Positions 1 to 7,036 of a stretch of 15,732 bases of DNA are shown piece by piece. The DNA is taken from positions 1-15,732 of the forward strand of contig JACQEV010000225.1 of NCBI GenBank assembly GCA_016200385.1, written 5' to 3'. The translations under genes and the position numbers were made by a program. Within the stretch, counting starts at the first letter, position 1. Each line of letters begins with the position of its first letter. Origin of the DNA: Candidatus Methylomirabilota bacterium (GTDB lineage Bacteria > Methylomirabilota > Methylomirabilia > Methylomirabilales > Methylomirabilaceae). The notes under the pieces are model-generated. The model was given only the letters and a program-made list of their open reading frames with translations, was not told the origin of the DNA and ran no database searches.

Positions 1-596
1 GCCAGGAGTGTCTTTAAGGTTGTCTGGGCCGTTTTCAACGCCAGAGTTGCGTCCTGCACGTCGCTCTGAAACTGGAGTTTCTGTAGCTCGATTTTCAGGA
101 AATCGGCCCCCGAAATGTCGCCCTTCTCAAACCGGATCCTATTGAGCTCTTCCACCTCCTGGAAGTTCTTCAGGTTCTCCTGCGCCAGCTTCAGGTTCGA
201 CTTGGCCAGCAGTGCGTCCGCGAACGTCTTTCTCACCGAGAATACAAGGGTTCGCCTGGCATCGGAGTAGTCGCTGGTCGCGATGTTGGTTGAGAGTCTT
301 GCGGTATCGAGCCGGCGCTGGCGCTTGCCGCCGCGTTCGAAGAGCTGGGACAATCCAGCCGTGAAGTCCTGAGAAGCACTCACAAAGTTCGGGTTTGGCC
401 TGAGGGCGGCGGTCACCTCGTTGGCCTCGGCTGAGGTGATGCTGATGGCCTGAGCTCGAAGCATCGGGTTGCGCTGGAGAGCCAGCTCCACAGCCTCCTC
501 AGATCTCAGGCTCCGGATCTCGGCGGTGGCTGGGGGGAGCGGCAACGCGAAACACGCGAGTGCCGCCGCCCACACAAGGGGGCGGAATAGCAACAT
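1..596 (-). CDS. czcC: Outer-membrane efflux protein, CzcC/TolC family (3' end beyond window)
   Basis: This is the outer-membrane channel subunit of a tripartite metal (RND) efflux system. It would form a trimeric beta-barrel plus periplasmic alpha-helical tunnel that docks on the CzcA/CzcB pair. The first 198 codons are visible and the gene runs off the left edge. Residues 1-25 are a signal peptide (hydrophobic core VWAAALACFALPLP, likely cleavage after ATA). The mature part has the OEP helical pattern: EEAVELALQRNP near residues 32-43, then the CzcC-type stretch with SQLFERGGKRQRR, then long amphipathic helices rich in K/Q/E/L. Start ATG at 594-596 was chosen because a strong Shine-Dalgarno (GGAGGT on the minus strand, 601-606) lies 4 nt upstream. 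An in-frame ATG at 662, with AGGAG only 3 nt upstream, would add 22 polar residues before the signal peptide and is less likely. Unusually, it is transcribed away from its czcBA partners. Family is secure; the metal substrate is unknown. Confidence 0.88.
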   Translation of the reverse strand, partial: MLLFRPLVWAAALACFALPLPPATAEIRSLRSEEAVELALQRNPMLRAQAISITSAEANEVTAALRPNPNFVSASQDFTAGLSQLFERGGKRQRRLDTARLSTNIATSDYSDARRTLVFSVRKTFADALLAKSNLKLAQENLKNFQEVEELNRIRFEKGDISGADFLKIELQKLQFQSDVQDATLALKTAQTTLKTLL

Positions 597-694
597 CTCG
601 ACCTCCTTTCTTTTGCGGGTCGTGGGACTACGCGACGACCGATCTAGCTGCCTACAGGTCATTTTCTCCTAAGGCAGACAGAATTGGAACGGCA

Positions 695-1063
695 CTAGAC
701 CGATCGTCTAGCGGGGTCGTTTCCACGTGCGAGGGAAGTGGACTCCCGCTGGGTATCCTTGCGGGTGTGGATTGCGAGGTAGCGGGAAATAGAAGGAAGG
801 AGATGGCTGGGAGCGAAAGAAGTAAGGCGCGCGGTGAACAAGAAAGCGCGAGAAAGCACTGGCCACGGCCCGGGATTGTTCGTCGAGGGAGGCCTGATCT
901 CAGCGCCACAGGCGGGCATCACCGCTTCGAAGCCGAGGACCTGAACGTGCTCCTTGAAGTTCGATCCGTCGATGTCCAGCAAGTCAAAGAGGACATACGA
1001 GGAGGTGGCGATGAAGCAAAAAGAAAAAATCAGAGGAAGATGTCGATGGCAGAAGCGTCGCAT
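695..1063 (-). CDS. Small membrane-anchored hypothetical protein, upstream of czcC
   Basis: I do not recognise a named family. The 122-residue reading frame opens with a short basic segment and one hydrophobic helix (residues about 9-26), followed by the acidic motif FDLLDIDGSNFKEHVQV (26-42). The C-terminal half is low-complexity, rich in R/S/P, and weak as protein. The case for it being real is that the small protein on the opposite strand (1228-1587) has a very similar helix plus motif: Y, then D..D.D.S, then F.E..VQV in the same order. It sits 98 nt upstream of czcC on the same strand, so the two could be cotranscribed. No good Shine-Dalgarno precedes the ATG (only AAGAGA-like), and a second minus-strand frame (909-652) overlaps it. 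The true C-terminus may therefore differ through a frameshift, or the gene may be decaying. A role as an accessory or metal-sensing periplasmic protein is inference only. Confidence 0.4.
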   Translation of the reverse strand: MRRFCHRHLPLIFSFCFIATSSYVLFDLLDIDGSNFKEHVQVLGFEAVMPACGAEIRPPSTNNPGPWPVLSRAFLFTARLTSFAPSHLLPSISRYLAIHTRKDTQRESTSLARGNDPARRSV

Positions 1064-1085
1064 ATTGGGTCTCTTGTGTCTCAGA

Positions 1086-1115
1086 TGAGTAGCATACTCA
1101 GCTACGCGCTGTCAA
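1086..1115 (-). promoter_or_regulatory. Candidate operator palindrome and -35 for the leftward arm
   Basis: A perfect 15-bp palindrome, TGAGTA-GCA-TACTCA (1086-1100), lies 23 bp upstream of the leftward small gene. Next to it a perfect minus-strand -35 hexamer TTGACA occupies 1115-1110. No convincing -10 hexamer is found at 16-18 bp spacing, so the promoter would depend on an activator or be weak. The palindrome falls where a -10/spacer-binding metal regulator (MerR- or ArsR-like) could sit. No regulator gene is visible in the window. Confidence 0.35.
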
Positions 1116-1138
1116 TCGTCTTCTCGGCCAAAGAAGGG

Positions 1139-1168
1139 TTGACGAGTGGCGGCAAAAATTGGTATTGT
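1139..1168 (+). promoter_or_regulatory. Sigma70-like promoter for the rightward small gene-czcBA arm
   Basis: TTGACG (1139-1144) is followed by an 18-bp spacer and TATTGT (1163-1168). This gives 5/6 and 4/6 matches to the -35 and -10 consensus. Transcription would start near 1175, upstream of both candidate starts of the small gene (1198 and 1228) and of czcBA. It is placed back to back with the leftward control elements. Confidence 0.45.
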
Positions 1169-1227
1169 CGCGGCGTAGGAGCCGCGAATTGCTGTAGATG
1201 TCTGAGGTGGAGGGGGTCTCATCGGTC

Positions 1228-1587
1228 ATGAAAGATGGTGGTACCGGATCGAAAAGCAGATGTTGGCGTCTCGCCCTCCTGGTCTTTTTGCTCGTGTACC
1301 TCCCCCTTGATGCATTTGACGCCGATACCTCCGACACCTTTGATGAAAGCGTCGTCCAGGTCAGGGTACAGGCCGGCGAAGATGCTATTCATTCGGTCCT
1401 CCACCCGGTGGTTATCGTTTCGGAGATTCCTAAGGCTGCCGATGGATTCCACGCGGTGGCTCACCTTTCGCTGCCGATTTGCACCCTTCCGGTCACGCGG
1501 AAGCCCTTCAGTCTTCCACGATCTGATGACCCGCACGTGGCCTCGCCACTTCCCGTCAAGTCCACCCTGCTTTCTCTCATCGTTTAG
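1228..1587 (+). CDS. Small membrane-anchored hypothetical protein, first gene of czcBA arm
   Basis: I do not recognise a named family. The 119-residue product has a basic N-terminus, one hydrophobic helix (about residues 14-27, LALLVFLLVYLPL), then the acidic motif LDAFDADTSDTFDESVVQV (27-45) and a beta-rich stretch with HPVVIVSEIP (about 59-68). The C-terminal third is rich in P and S. It is likely anchored in the inner membrane with the rest in the periplasm. The helix and motif match the small protein on the opposite strand. The in-frame ATG at 1198 has no ribosome-binding site. ATG 1228 has a purine-rich GGAGGGGG block 11-14 nt upstream, so it is preferred, with low certainty. It lies 74 nt before czcB on the same strand, so cotranscription is likely. 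Small proteins of unknown role are common at the head of metal-RND operons, so an accessory role is a reasonable inference. Confidence 0.5.
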   Translation: MKDGGTGSKSRCWRLALLVFLLVYLPLDAFDADTSDTFDESVVQVRVQAGEDAIHSVLHPVVIVSEIPKAADGFHAVAHLSLPICTLPVTRKPFSLPRSDDPHVASPLPVKSTLLSLIV

Positions 1588-1620
1588 ATCCGAACCTCGT
1601 ATACATATTCTGAACGCCTC

Positions 1621-1644
1621 GTGCCGGGATGACGCTCCCGGCGC
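1621..1644 (+). other. Intercistronic hairpin before czcB
   Basis: GCCGGGA (1623-1629) and TCCCGGC (1636-1642) form a perfect 7-bp stem with a 6-nt TGACGC loop, extendable by a G-T and a G-C pair. No T-tract follows, so it is not a typical intrinsic terminator. It ends 17 nt before the czcB start and just before that gene's ribosome-binding site. It may stabilise or partly attenuate the mRNA. Confidence 0.45.
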
Positions 1645-1661
1645 ATGAAGAAGGTGGTTAG

Positions 1662-2930
1662 ATGAAGAGATGGCGAAATGCTCTCTTCGCTGTTATGGCC
1701 CTCGGCCTGTTTTTGGCTGGCGTAGGCGTGGCCAGGCTGAAGCTCTGGGGCCCGCAGGCCGTGCCCGCCTCGAAGCGGGACCGGGGCCAGAGTATGGGTC
1801 GAGCTCCTGCCTCACGCATGGTTGCAATCGATAAAGATCGAGCTATCACACTGCCTCTCTCGATTCGAGAGAAGATCGGGCTTCAGGAGGATCCTGTCGA
1901 GTTTCGCCCCATCGAAGAGGTCATGACGTTTAACGGGATGATCGTGAGCCATCCCGATCGAACGGTGGCAATCAGTCCACGGATCGAGGGAAAGATCGTC
2001 AGTGCCTGGGGGCTTGCCGGTTCCCCGGTCGAGAAAGACGAGAAGCTCGTCGAGATCCATAGCCTTGAACTAGAACGTCTCGAGACCGACCTGATCCAGG
2101 GGTGGAATCGGCTTGGCCTGGCCGATGCCGATCGGGATCTTGCCAGGGAGCTTGCTGCCCGGAAGGCCATCGCCCTTAAGGACCTTCTCAAGAAAGAGAT
2201 GGAACAGCGGCAGGCGGCCCGCGAGGTGGAAGGATTGCGGGCCCGCCTGCGACTTATCGGCATCGCTGAAGGTGAGATCGATCAGATGAAGAGCACTTCC
2301 AGGGCCACTTCCTCGCTGGTTCTCCGCGCTCCGATCGCGGGCGTGATCGTCGAGCGAAACGTCGTCCTTGGTGAAACGGTAAGCTCGGAGAAGACCCTCT
2401 TTCGACTTGCTGATTTGCGGCGCGTCCTCGCGGAGGGCGAGGCCTTTGAATCTCAAGCGCGATTGCTTCGCCGTGGCCTCCCCGTGAGAATCACAGTCGC
2501 CGCCCTGCCAGATCGAAAGTACGAGGGACGCATCACGAACATCGGGGCGGCTGTCGATCCGGAAAAACGGACGATCCGGTTTTTGGCGGAGATTGAAAAT
2601 CCACCCGAGGCTCCGCTTCGGCCGAATATGTTCGCTCGGATGACCGTGGTGACCGGGCGCCAATCGAAGGTCCTAGCGATCCCTCTCGCCGCCATCATCG
2701 GGGGGGGAGGAGAGGAGGTGGTCTTCGTGGCCGCCTCAGACGGGTACGAGCGCCGCCCGGTCTCTCTCGGGCATCGGGACGACCGGTATGCCGAGGTGAA
2801 ACATGGTCTCGCGCGGGGTGAACGAGTGGTGACCACCGGGAAGCGACAGCTTGAGGCTCTCTACCGGAAGGGGGCCGAAGAGCGGCCCGGTGGAGCCTCA
2901 CGTGGGGAGTCGGAAGACGAGATCGATTAG
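1662..2930 (+). CDS. czcB: RND efflux periplasmic adaptor (membrane fusion protein), CzcB/CusB type
   Basis: The adaptor bridges the inner-membrane RND pump and the outer-membrane channel. Residues 6-26 form an N-terminal membrane anchor or signal segment (ALFAVMALGLFLAGVGVA). The split lipoyl/hybrid motif is clear: first half about 102-133 (VAISPRIEGKIVSAWGLAG...), a charged helical hairpin about 135-210, and second half about 220-250 (LRAPIAGVIVERNVVLGETV). The beta-barrel domain follows at about 253-330 (IGAAVDPEKRTIRFLAEI, PLRPNMFARMTV) and a membrane-proximal domain reaches about 395. At 422 residues it is full length. There is no His-rich or extra N-terminal metal-binding domain of the kind seen in some CusB/CzcB proteins. 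The C-terminal 20 residues are acidic and likely disordered. The start has AAGGTGG 4-10 nt upstream. The gene ends 32 nt before czcA, which indicates one operon. The substrate cannot be read from the sequence. Confidence 0.92.
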   Translation: MKRWRNALFAVMALGLFLAGVGVARLKLWGPQAVPASKRDRGQSMGRAPASRMVAIDKDRAITLPLSIREKIGLQEDPVEFRPIEEVMTFNGMIVSHPDRTVAISPRIEGKIVSAWGLAGSPVEKDEKLVEIHSLELERLETDLIQGWNRLGLADADRDLARELAARKAIALKDLLKKEMEQRQAAREVEGLRARLRLIGIAEGEIDQMKSTSRATSSLVLRAPIAGVIVERNVVLGETVSSEKTLFRLADLRRVLAEGEAFESQARLLRRGLPVRITVAALPDRKYEGRITNIGAAVDPEKRTIRFLAEIENPPEAPLRPNMFARMTVVTGRQSKVLAIPLAAIIGGGGEEVVFVAASDGYERRPVSLGHRDDRYAEVKHGLARGERVVTTGKRQLEALYRKGAEERPGGASRGESEDEID

Positions 2931-2962
2931 AGTTGGCGCAATAGACGACTGACGGGACCGAG

Positions 2963-5900
2963 ATGTTTGACGCACTTATCGGATGGTCGCTCCGCAATCG
3001 GCTGCTGGTCCTCGTGGCATCGTTGCTCGTTGCGCTTGCCGGCGCGATCAGCGCCCGGAACCTCACGCTCGATGTCTTCCCGGAATTTGCCCCGCCCCAA
3101 GCGGAGATCCGAGTCGAGGCACCGGGCTTTTCAGCCGAAGAGGTCGAGGCCCAGGTGACAATTCCCCTCGAGGCGGCCCTGAATGGGATGCCGAATGTGA
3201 AGGTGGTTCGCTCCACCTCGAGCACCGGACTCTCGGCCATCACGGTTGTGTTCGAGTGGGGGAGCGACATCTACCTTGAGCGGCAGCTCGTGAGCGAGCG
3301 GCTTCGCCTGGCGCGGGAACGGTTTCCCCTGGGAGTGAAGGAGCCCGTCGTGCTTCCGGTCATGTCTTCTCTGTCCAGGCTGGTGATGTACGGCCTGACA
3401 TCGGAGGCTGGCGGCGATATTCAGACCGATCTCGCGCTTCGGACCTTCTCCGAGTGGGACGTTAGGCGGCGGCTGCTGGCCCTCCCCGGCGTGGCCTCCG
3501 TTGTCTCCATCGGCGGTGGGGTCAAGCAGTACCAGGTCCTGGTGAGCCCACAGAAGCTCCGGGATCAGCAGATCAGCCTGCAGCAGGTGGTCGAGGCAGC
3601 GAAGCGGTCGAACATCAACGTCCCGGGAGGATTCCTGCTGGCTTCAGATCAAGAGTACGTCGTCAGCGGGCAGGGGCGCATCCGCTCGCTGGAGGACCTG
3701 CGGAACACCGTCATCGCCTCGCGCAAGGGGATCCCGGTCACCCTCGCGCAGGTCGCGGAACTCCGGCTGGGTCCGGAGGTCAAGCGCGGCGACGCTAGCT
3801 TGAATGTGAAGCCGGCCGTGCTCGGGGTTGTCTTCAAGCTCTACGGGGCCGATACCCTGACGACGACCTACCGGGTCGAGGAGGCCCTCAACGAGCTTGA
3901 GCGGTCGCTTCCTCCAGGGGTTAAGATGCACCGGAGTGTCTTCCGGCAGGCCAACTTCATCGAAACGGCCGTCCAGAACCTGCGCGAAGCCCTTCTGGAG
4001 GGCGGCCTCATTGTCCTGGCGGTTCTGTTTTTCTTCTTTCTTAGCCTCAGGCCATCGATCATCAGCTTTCTGTCAATGCCAATGTCATTTTTCCTCACTC
4101 TGATCCTGCTGCGCGCGTTCGACATCGGGATCAACGTCATGACCTTAGGTGGGCTCTCCATCGCCCTGGGGGAGGTCGTGGATGACGCCATCATCGATGT
4201 CGAGAACATCTTTCGGCGGCTCCGGGAGAACCGGCAGAGACCGAACCCTGAGCCGACCCTCTCCGTGGTCCGACGGGCGTCGATCGAGATCCGGACCTCG
4301 GTCGTGTATGCCACTGCCATCGTCGTTCTGTTCTTCCTCCCGGTCTTTTTCTTATCGGGGCCGGAGGGGAAGATCTTCGCCCCGCTGGGTCTGGCATATA
4401 TCCTGGCTATCTCGTCGTCGTTGCTGGTGGCGCTGACCCAAACCCCCGTCCTCTCTTCCCTGCTGCTCTCCAGGGCTGAGGAGCGGTCGGGAGGTGAGGG
4501 GGCCGTGGTGGCCAGGATCAAGGCGTGGTACGCAGTGATCTTGGAGCGGACCCTGACGCATCCCGGCTGGGTGGTCGGGGTTTCGGCCGGGGCTCTCGCT
4601 GTGGCGCTGGCTCTGCTCCCGTTCTTCGGCCGCGCCTTCCTACCGACCTTCAACGAGGGGAACTTGGTGATTCGCACGGATGCGCCACCCGGCACCTCGT
4701 TGGCCGAGTCGATGCGGCTGGGCCGCCAAGTCCAGGGGACGCTTTTCAAGTATCCGGAGGTGGTGTCCGTGGGCCAGTGGACAGGGCGGTCCGAGCTCGA
4801 CGAAGATGCCTTCCCGGTAAACTCCAGCGAGCTTTACGTCATGTTGCGGCCCGGGGCGAGGTCCCCTGCCGGGCTGCTCAGAGCTATCCGTCAGGATCTG
4901 CGGGAGATCCCAGGCCTCACCTCTGCGGTGAGCGCCTTTGTTGGTGAGCGGATCGACGAGGTCCTCACCGGGGTCCGCGCCCAGGTGGCGGTCAAGATCT
5001 TCGGCCCGGACCTAGGCGCGCTTCGGGAAAGGGGGCGACAGGTTAAGAGGATTCTGGAGGGGATCGATGGGGTGGCCGATCTGCGTCTGGAGCCGCAGGT
5101 CGCCGTGCCTCAGCTCGTGATCCGGATCGACCGTCCGGCCGCTGCCCGGTACGGCCTGAAGGCCGAGGAGATCGCTCGGTTTATCGAGGCGGCGTTCAGT
5201 GGCACGGTGGCGTCGCATGTCCTTGAAGGACAAAAGAGTTTCGCGCTCCTTGTCCGCTTCGATGACGATTCGAGGAGGAGCGTGGACGCCATCAAGAACG
5301 CGCTGATCGATACCCCTGGCGGGCTGAAGATCCCATTGGGCCAGGTGGCGGACGTGGCATTTGAAGATCGGCCCTATCTCGTGAACCGCGAGAACCTCTC
5401 CCGCCGGATCGTCGTGCAGTTCAACGTGGTAGGCCGGGACCTGTCGAGCGTCTTACGGGAATCGAGGAAGCGGATCGCTGCCGGGGTGAGTCTCCCGCCC
5501 GGTTACTTCATCGAGTACGGCGGGCAGTATGAGAGCCAGCTCCGCAGCCAGCAGACCCTGCTTTGGTTGGGCCTCTTGGCCTTTGGCGGCGTCTGCCTCC
5601 TCCTCGTCCAGGCATTCGGGTCTGCGAAGGCCGCCCTCGTGGTCCTCGTCAACCTCCCGCTCGCCATGATCGGCGGGGTGGGCGCCGCCTTACTGACCGG
5701 GCGCGTCCTCACGGTCTCCTCCCTCGTTGGCTTCATCGCCCTGTTCGGGATCGCAGCGCGTAACGGGATTATCCTGGTGACCCACTATCAGCGGCTCATC
5801 CGCGAGGAGGGGAAGACCCTGGAGGAGGCGGTAATACAAGGATCGATGGATCGGGTGAGCCCGATCATAATGACTGCGTCCGTGGCAGCCCTTGGGTTCC

Positions 5901-6073
5901 TCCCGCTCCTCTTGGGCGATCCGACTGGGAAGGAGCTCCAGCGGCCCTTGGCATGGGTGATCCTTGGCGGCCTCGTCACCTCGACTCTCCTGAATTTGGT
6001 GGTCGTTCCCACCCTGGTACGCCGATTCGGGCTGGGGAATCTATCCAGAGAAGAAGACTCCCGGGTAGCGTGA
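2963..6073 (+). CDS. czcA: Heavy-metal efflux RND transporter, CzcA/CusA type
   Basis: This is the inner-membrane proton/metal antiporter of the CBA system, which exports metal from the periplasm or cytoplasm through CzcC. At 1036 residues it is full length. TM1 lies at about residues 10-30. The first periplasmic porter domains contain EAPGFSAEEVEAQVTIPLE and FEWGSDIYLERQLVSERL, typical of the HME subfamily. TM2-6 span about 340-500, the second periplasmic loop runs from about 560 to 870, and TM8-12 are at the C-terminus (ALFGIAARNGIILVTHY). The TM4 signature is ALGEVVDDAIIDVEN (401-415). D407 aligns with the proton-relay Asp of CusA (D405), and a second Asp follows at 408. This differs from the DFG..VDGA...EN form of classic Co/Zn/Cd pumps, so the metal is left unassigned. 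The ribosome-binding site is weak (GACGGGACCGAG), and translation may depend on coupling to czcB. Confidence 0.94.
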   Translation: MFDALIGWSLRNRLLVLVASLLVALAGAISARNLTLDVFPEFAPPQAEIRVEAPGFSAEEVEAQVTIPLEAALNGMPNVKVVRSTSSTGLSAITVVFEWGSDIYLERQLVSERLRLARERFPLGVKEPVVLPVMSSLSRLVMYGLTSEAGGDIQTDLALRTFSEWDVRRRLLALPGVASVVSIGGGVKQYQVLVSPQKLRDQQISLQQVVEAAKRSNINVPGGFLLASDQEYVVSGQGRIRSLEDLRNTVIASRKGIPVTLAQVAELRLGPEVKRGDASLNVKPAVLGVVFKLYGADTLTTTYRVEEALNELERSLPPGVKMHRSVFRQANFIETAVQNLREALLEGGLIVLAVLFFFFLSLRPSIISFLSMPMSFFLTLILLRAFDIGINVMTLGGLSIALGEVVDDAIIDVENIFRRLRENRQRPNPEPTLSVVRRASIEIRTSVVYATAIVVLFFLPVFFLSGPEGKIFAPLGLAYILAISSSLLVALTQTPVLSSLLLSRAEERSGGEGAVVARIKAWYAVILERTLTHPGWVVGVSAGALAVALALLPFFGRAFLPTFNEGNLVIRTDAPPGTSLAESMRLGRQVQGTLFKYPEVVSVGQWTGRSELDEDAFPVNSSELYVMLRPGARSPAGLLRAIRQDLREIPGLTSAVSAFVGERIDEVLTGVRAQVAVKIFGPDLGALRERGRQVKRILEGIDGVADLRLEPQVAVPQLVIRIDRPAAARYGLKAEEIARFIEAAFSGTVASHVLEGQKSFALLVRFDDDSRRSVDAIKNALIDTPGGLKIPLGQVADVAFEDRPYLVNRENLSRRIVVQFNVVGRDLSSVLRESRKRIAAGVSLPPGYFIEYGGQYESQLRSQQTLLWLGLLAFGGVCLLLVQAFGSAKAALVVLVNLPLAMIGGVGAALLTGRVLTVSSLVGFIALFGIAARNGIILVTHYQRLIREEGKTLEEAVIQGSMDRVSPIIMTASVAALGFLPLLLGDPTGKELQRPLAWVILGGLVTSTLLNLVVVPTLVRRFGLGNLSREEDSRVA

Positions 6074-6453
6074 TGCCTTCAGATGGGTGCTTGTCCTGAA
6101 GTGCTCGTCCGTATTCTCGATCGGCCTGGACTTCGGCATCCTCGGGTGGGCACGGTCGAGTCGAGCGCAAGCGAGCCCTCATCGCAAGCGTGTACGAAGG
6201 AGCGGCTCGTTGGCTTACCGACCTGCATGGGAACAAGTTCACAAGTTCACCCCAATATTGACTTCTCCTGGGGAAGACAGTAAGCTGTGGAGCCTGAATC
6301 CGCAAAGCGACGCGATCTCCCCAGCTTACTGGGGAGTCAAGGCGCGCGAACATAAGAAGATTCCATTCCACTCGGATCGAAGAATCCCTCCAGCGTGCTG
6401 GGGGGGTCTTGAAGCGGTCCTTGCCTCACAGACGAGACGATAAGGAGTTCTTG
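6074..6453 (+). other. Gene-free interval with clustered hairpins
   Basis: No convincing gene is seen on either strand; the short frames here have no domain, good start or sensible composition. The interval holds an 8-bp tandem repeat (CAAGTTCA twice, 6234-6249). It also holds a perfect stem CTCCCCAG-CTTA-CTGGGGAG (6317-6336) and a second stem CCCTCCAGC/GCTGGGGGG (6386-6405, one G-T pair). CAGTAAGCTG (6278-6287) is an exact reverse complement of CAGCTTACTG (6322-6331), so the first stem could be replaced by a longer-range one. None of the hairpins is followed by a T-run, so none is a clear intrinsic terminator for czcA. Confidence 0.6.
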
Positions 6454-6849
6454 ATGCGCGCCGATCTCCGCAGCGTTGTGAGAATAGCCATTGTGGCTCC
6501 CATCGTGGCACTTCTGGCCTCGCAAGTCTTCGCCCTGGATGACATCGGCCTCCCGATTCACCCCAATGCGATTCCTTCCAGCATTGTTCGCAAGTCCGGA
6601 AAGGGGGAAGGGACTCAATGGCTGCGGGTGAACTTTAGGGCCAAAGCGCCCTACGATCAGGTCGTAAGGTTTTATCGTCAAAAGACTGGCAGGAACGTGC
6701 AAATCTCTACGCTCGATTCAGGGAAGTTGCTGAACACCCTTATCCTGTTCGCCAAAAGCCCCGAGGATCAGATCAACGTCAATATCAGCAGCAAGGCTGG
6801 AAAGAATGTGACGGAGGTCGAGATCTCCCGGAACCTTGGAGGCCTGTGA
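6454..6849 (+). CDS. Exported hypothetical protein, 131 residues
   Basis: I do not recognise a named family. Residues 1-27 are a signal peptide (MRADLRSVVR, then IAIVAPIVALLASQVFA), with likely cleavage after VFA. The mature part is about 104 residues. It contains LPIHPNAIPSSIV, then an alpha/beta pattern with APYDQVVRFYRQKTGRN (about 65-81), LLNTLILFAKSPEDQINVNI (92-111) and a final strand TEVEISRNL. This resembles the small periplasmic proteins whose core is a pYdqVv.FYr..tG helix followed by beta strands, but no function is known to me. The frame is open back to an ATG at 6409. ATG 6454 was chosen because AAGGAG (6442-6447) sits 6 nt upstream and the signal peptide begins there. It is preceded by the hairpin-rich leader and followed by 187 bp before fae, so it is probably a single transcription unit or the tail of the efflux operon. 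Confidence 0.75.
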   Translation: MRADLRSVVRIAIVAPIVALLASQVFALDDIGLPIHPNAIPSSIVRKSGKGEGTQWLRVNFRAKAPYDQVVRFYRQKTGRNVQISTLDSGKLLNTLILFAKSPEDQINVNISSKAGKNVTEVEISRNLGGL

Positions 6850-6932
6850 GTTCGTTCTCCGAAGTGTTCTGTCCTTGGAGCTTAGCCATAACCAGAATTC
6901 ATTGAAGATGTGTACTCTGAGCAGGAAATCAG

Positions 6933-6961
6933 TTGACACGATGCCCCTTTTGGACTAAGTA
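6933..6961 (+). promoter_or_regulatory. Candidate fae promoter
   Basis: A perfect -35 hexamer TTGACA (6933-6938) lies about 100 bp upstream of fae. At 17-bp spacing the -10 position is TAAGTA (6956-6961), a poor match, so the promoter may need an activator or another site may be used. The region 6850-7036 has no gene and carries an A+T-richer stretch here, consistent with a promoter region for the strongly expressed fae gene. Confidence 0.35.
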
Positions 6962-7036
6962 AATGGGTGCTTGAGGACTGGTAGGTATCTTTCTTGGCGG
7001 CAACCTTAACAGGCAGAGAGGAAAGGAGAGCCTTCG

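Noticed and set aside
695..711. CTAGAC-CGATC-GTCTAG inverted repeat at the end of the leftward small gene
   Set aside because: Only 6-bp arms and no T-run; it overlaps the stop codon and could easily arise by chance, so it is not called as a terminator or operator.
652..909. 85-codon minus-strand frame
   Set aside because: It overlaps the better minus-strand small gene in another frame and lacks a ribosome-binding site. It might hold that gene's true C-terminus after a frameshift, but I cannot show it.
1011..1088. 25-codon mini-frame on the plus strand with a strong GAGGAGG Shine-Dalgarno
   Set aside because: The product is highly basic with no recognisable features and it is antisense to the better-supported small membrane protein. 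It could be a leader peptide, but nothing else supports that.
560..1231. 223-codon open frame on the plus strand
   Set aside because: It overlaps the signal-peptide region of czcC on the other strand and the divergent control region, and its product is Arg/Ser/Gly-rich with no domain pattern or ribosome-binding site.
1219..1536. 105-codon minus-strand frame
   Set aside because: Antisense to the small gene heading czcBA; no membrane helix, domain or ribosome-binding site, while the plus frame has a helix and a shared motif.
3868..4749. 293-codon minus-strand frame inside czcA
   Set aside because: Shadow of a G+C-rich conserved gene; the product is Arg/Ser/Thr-rich and without domain features.
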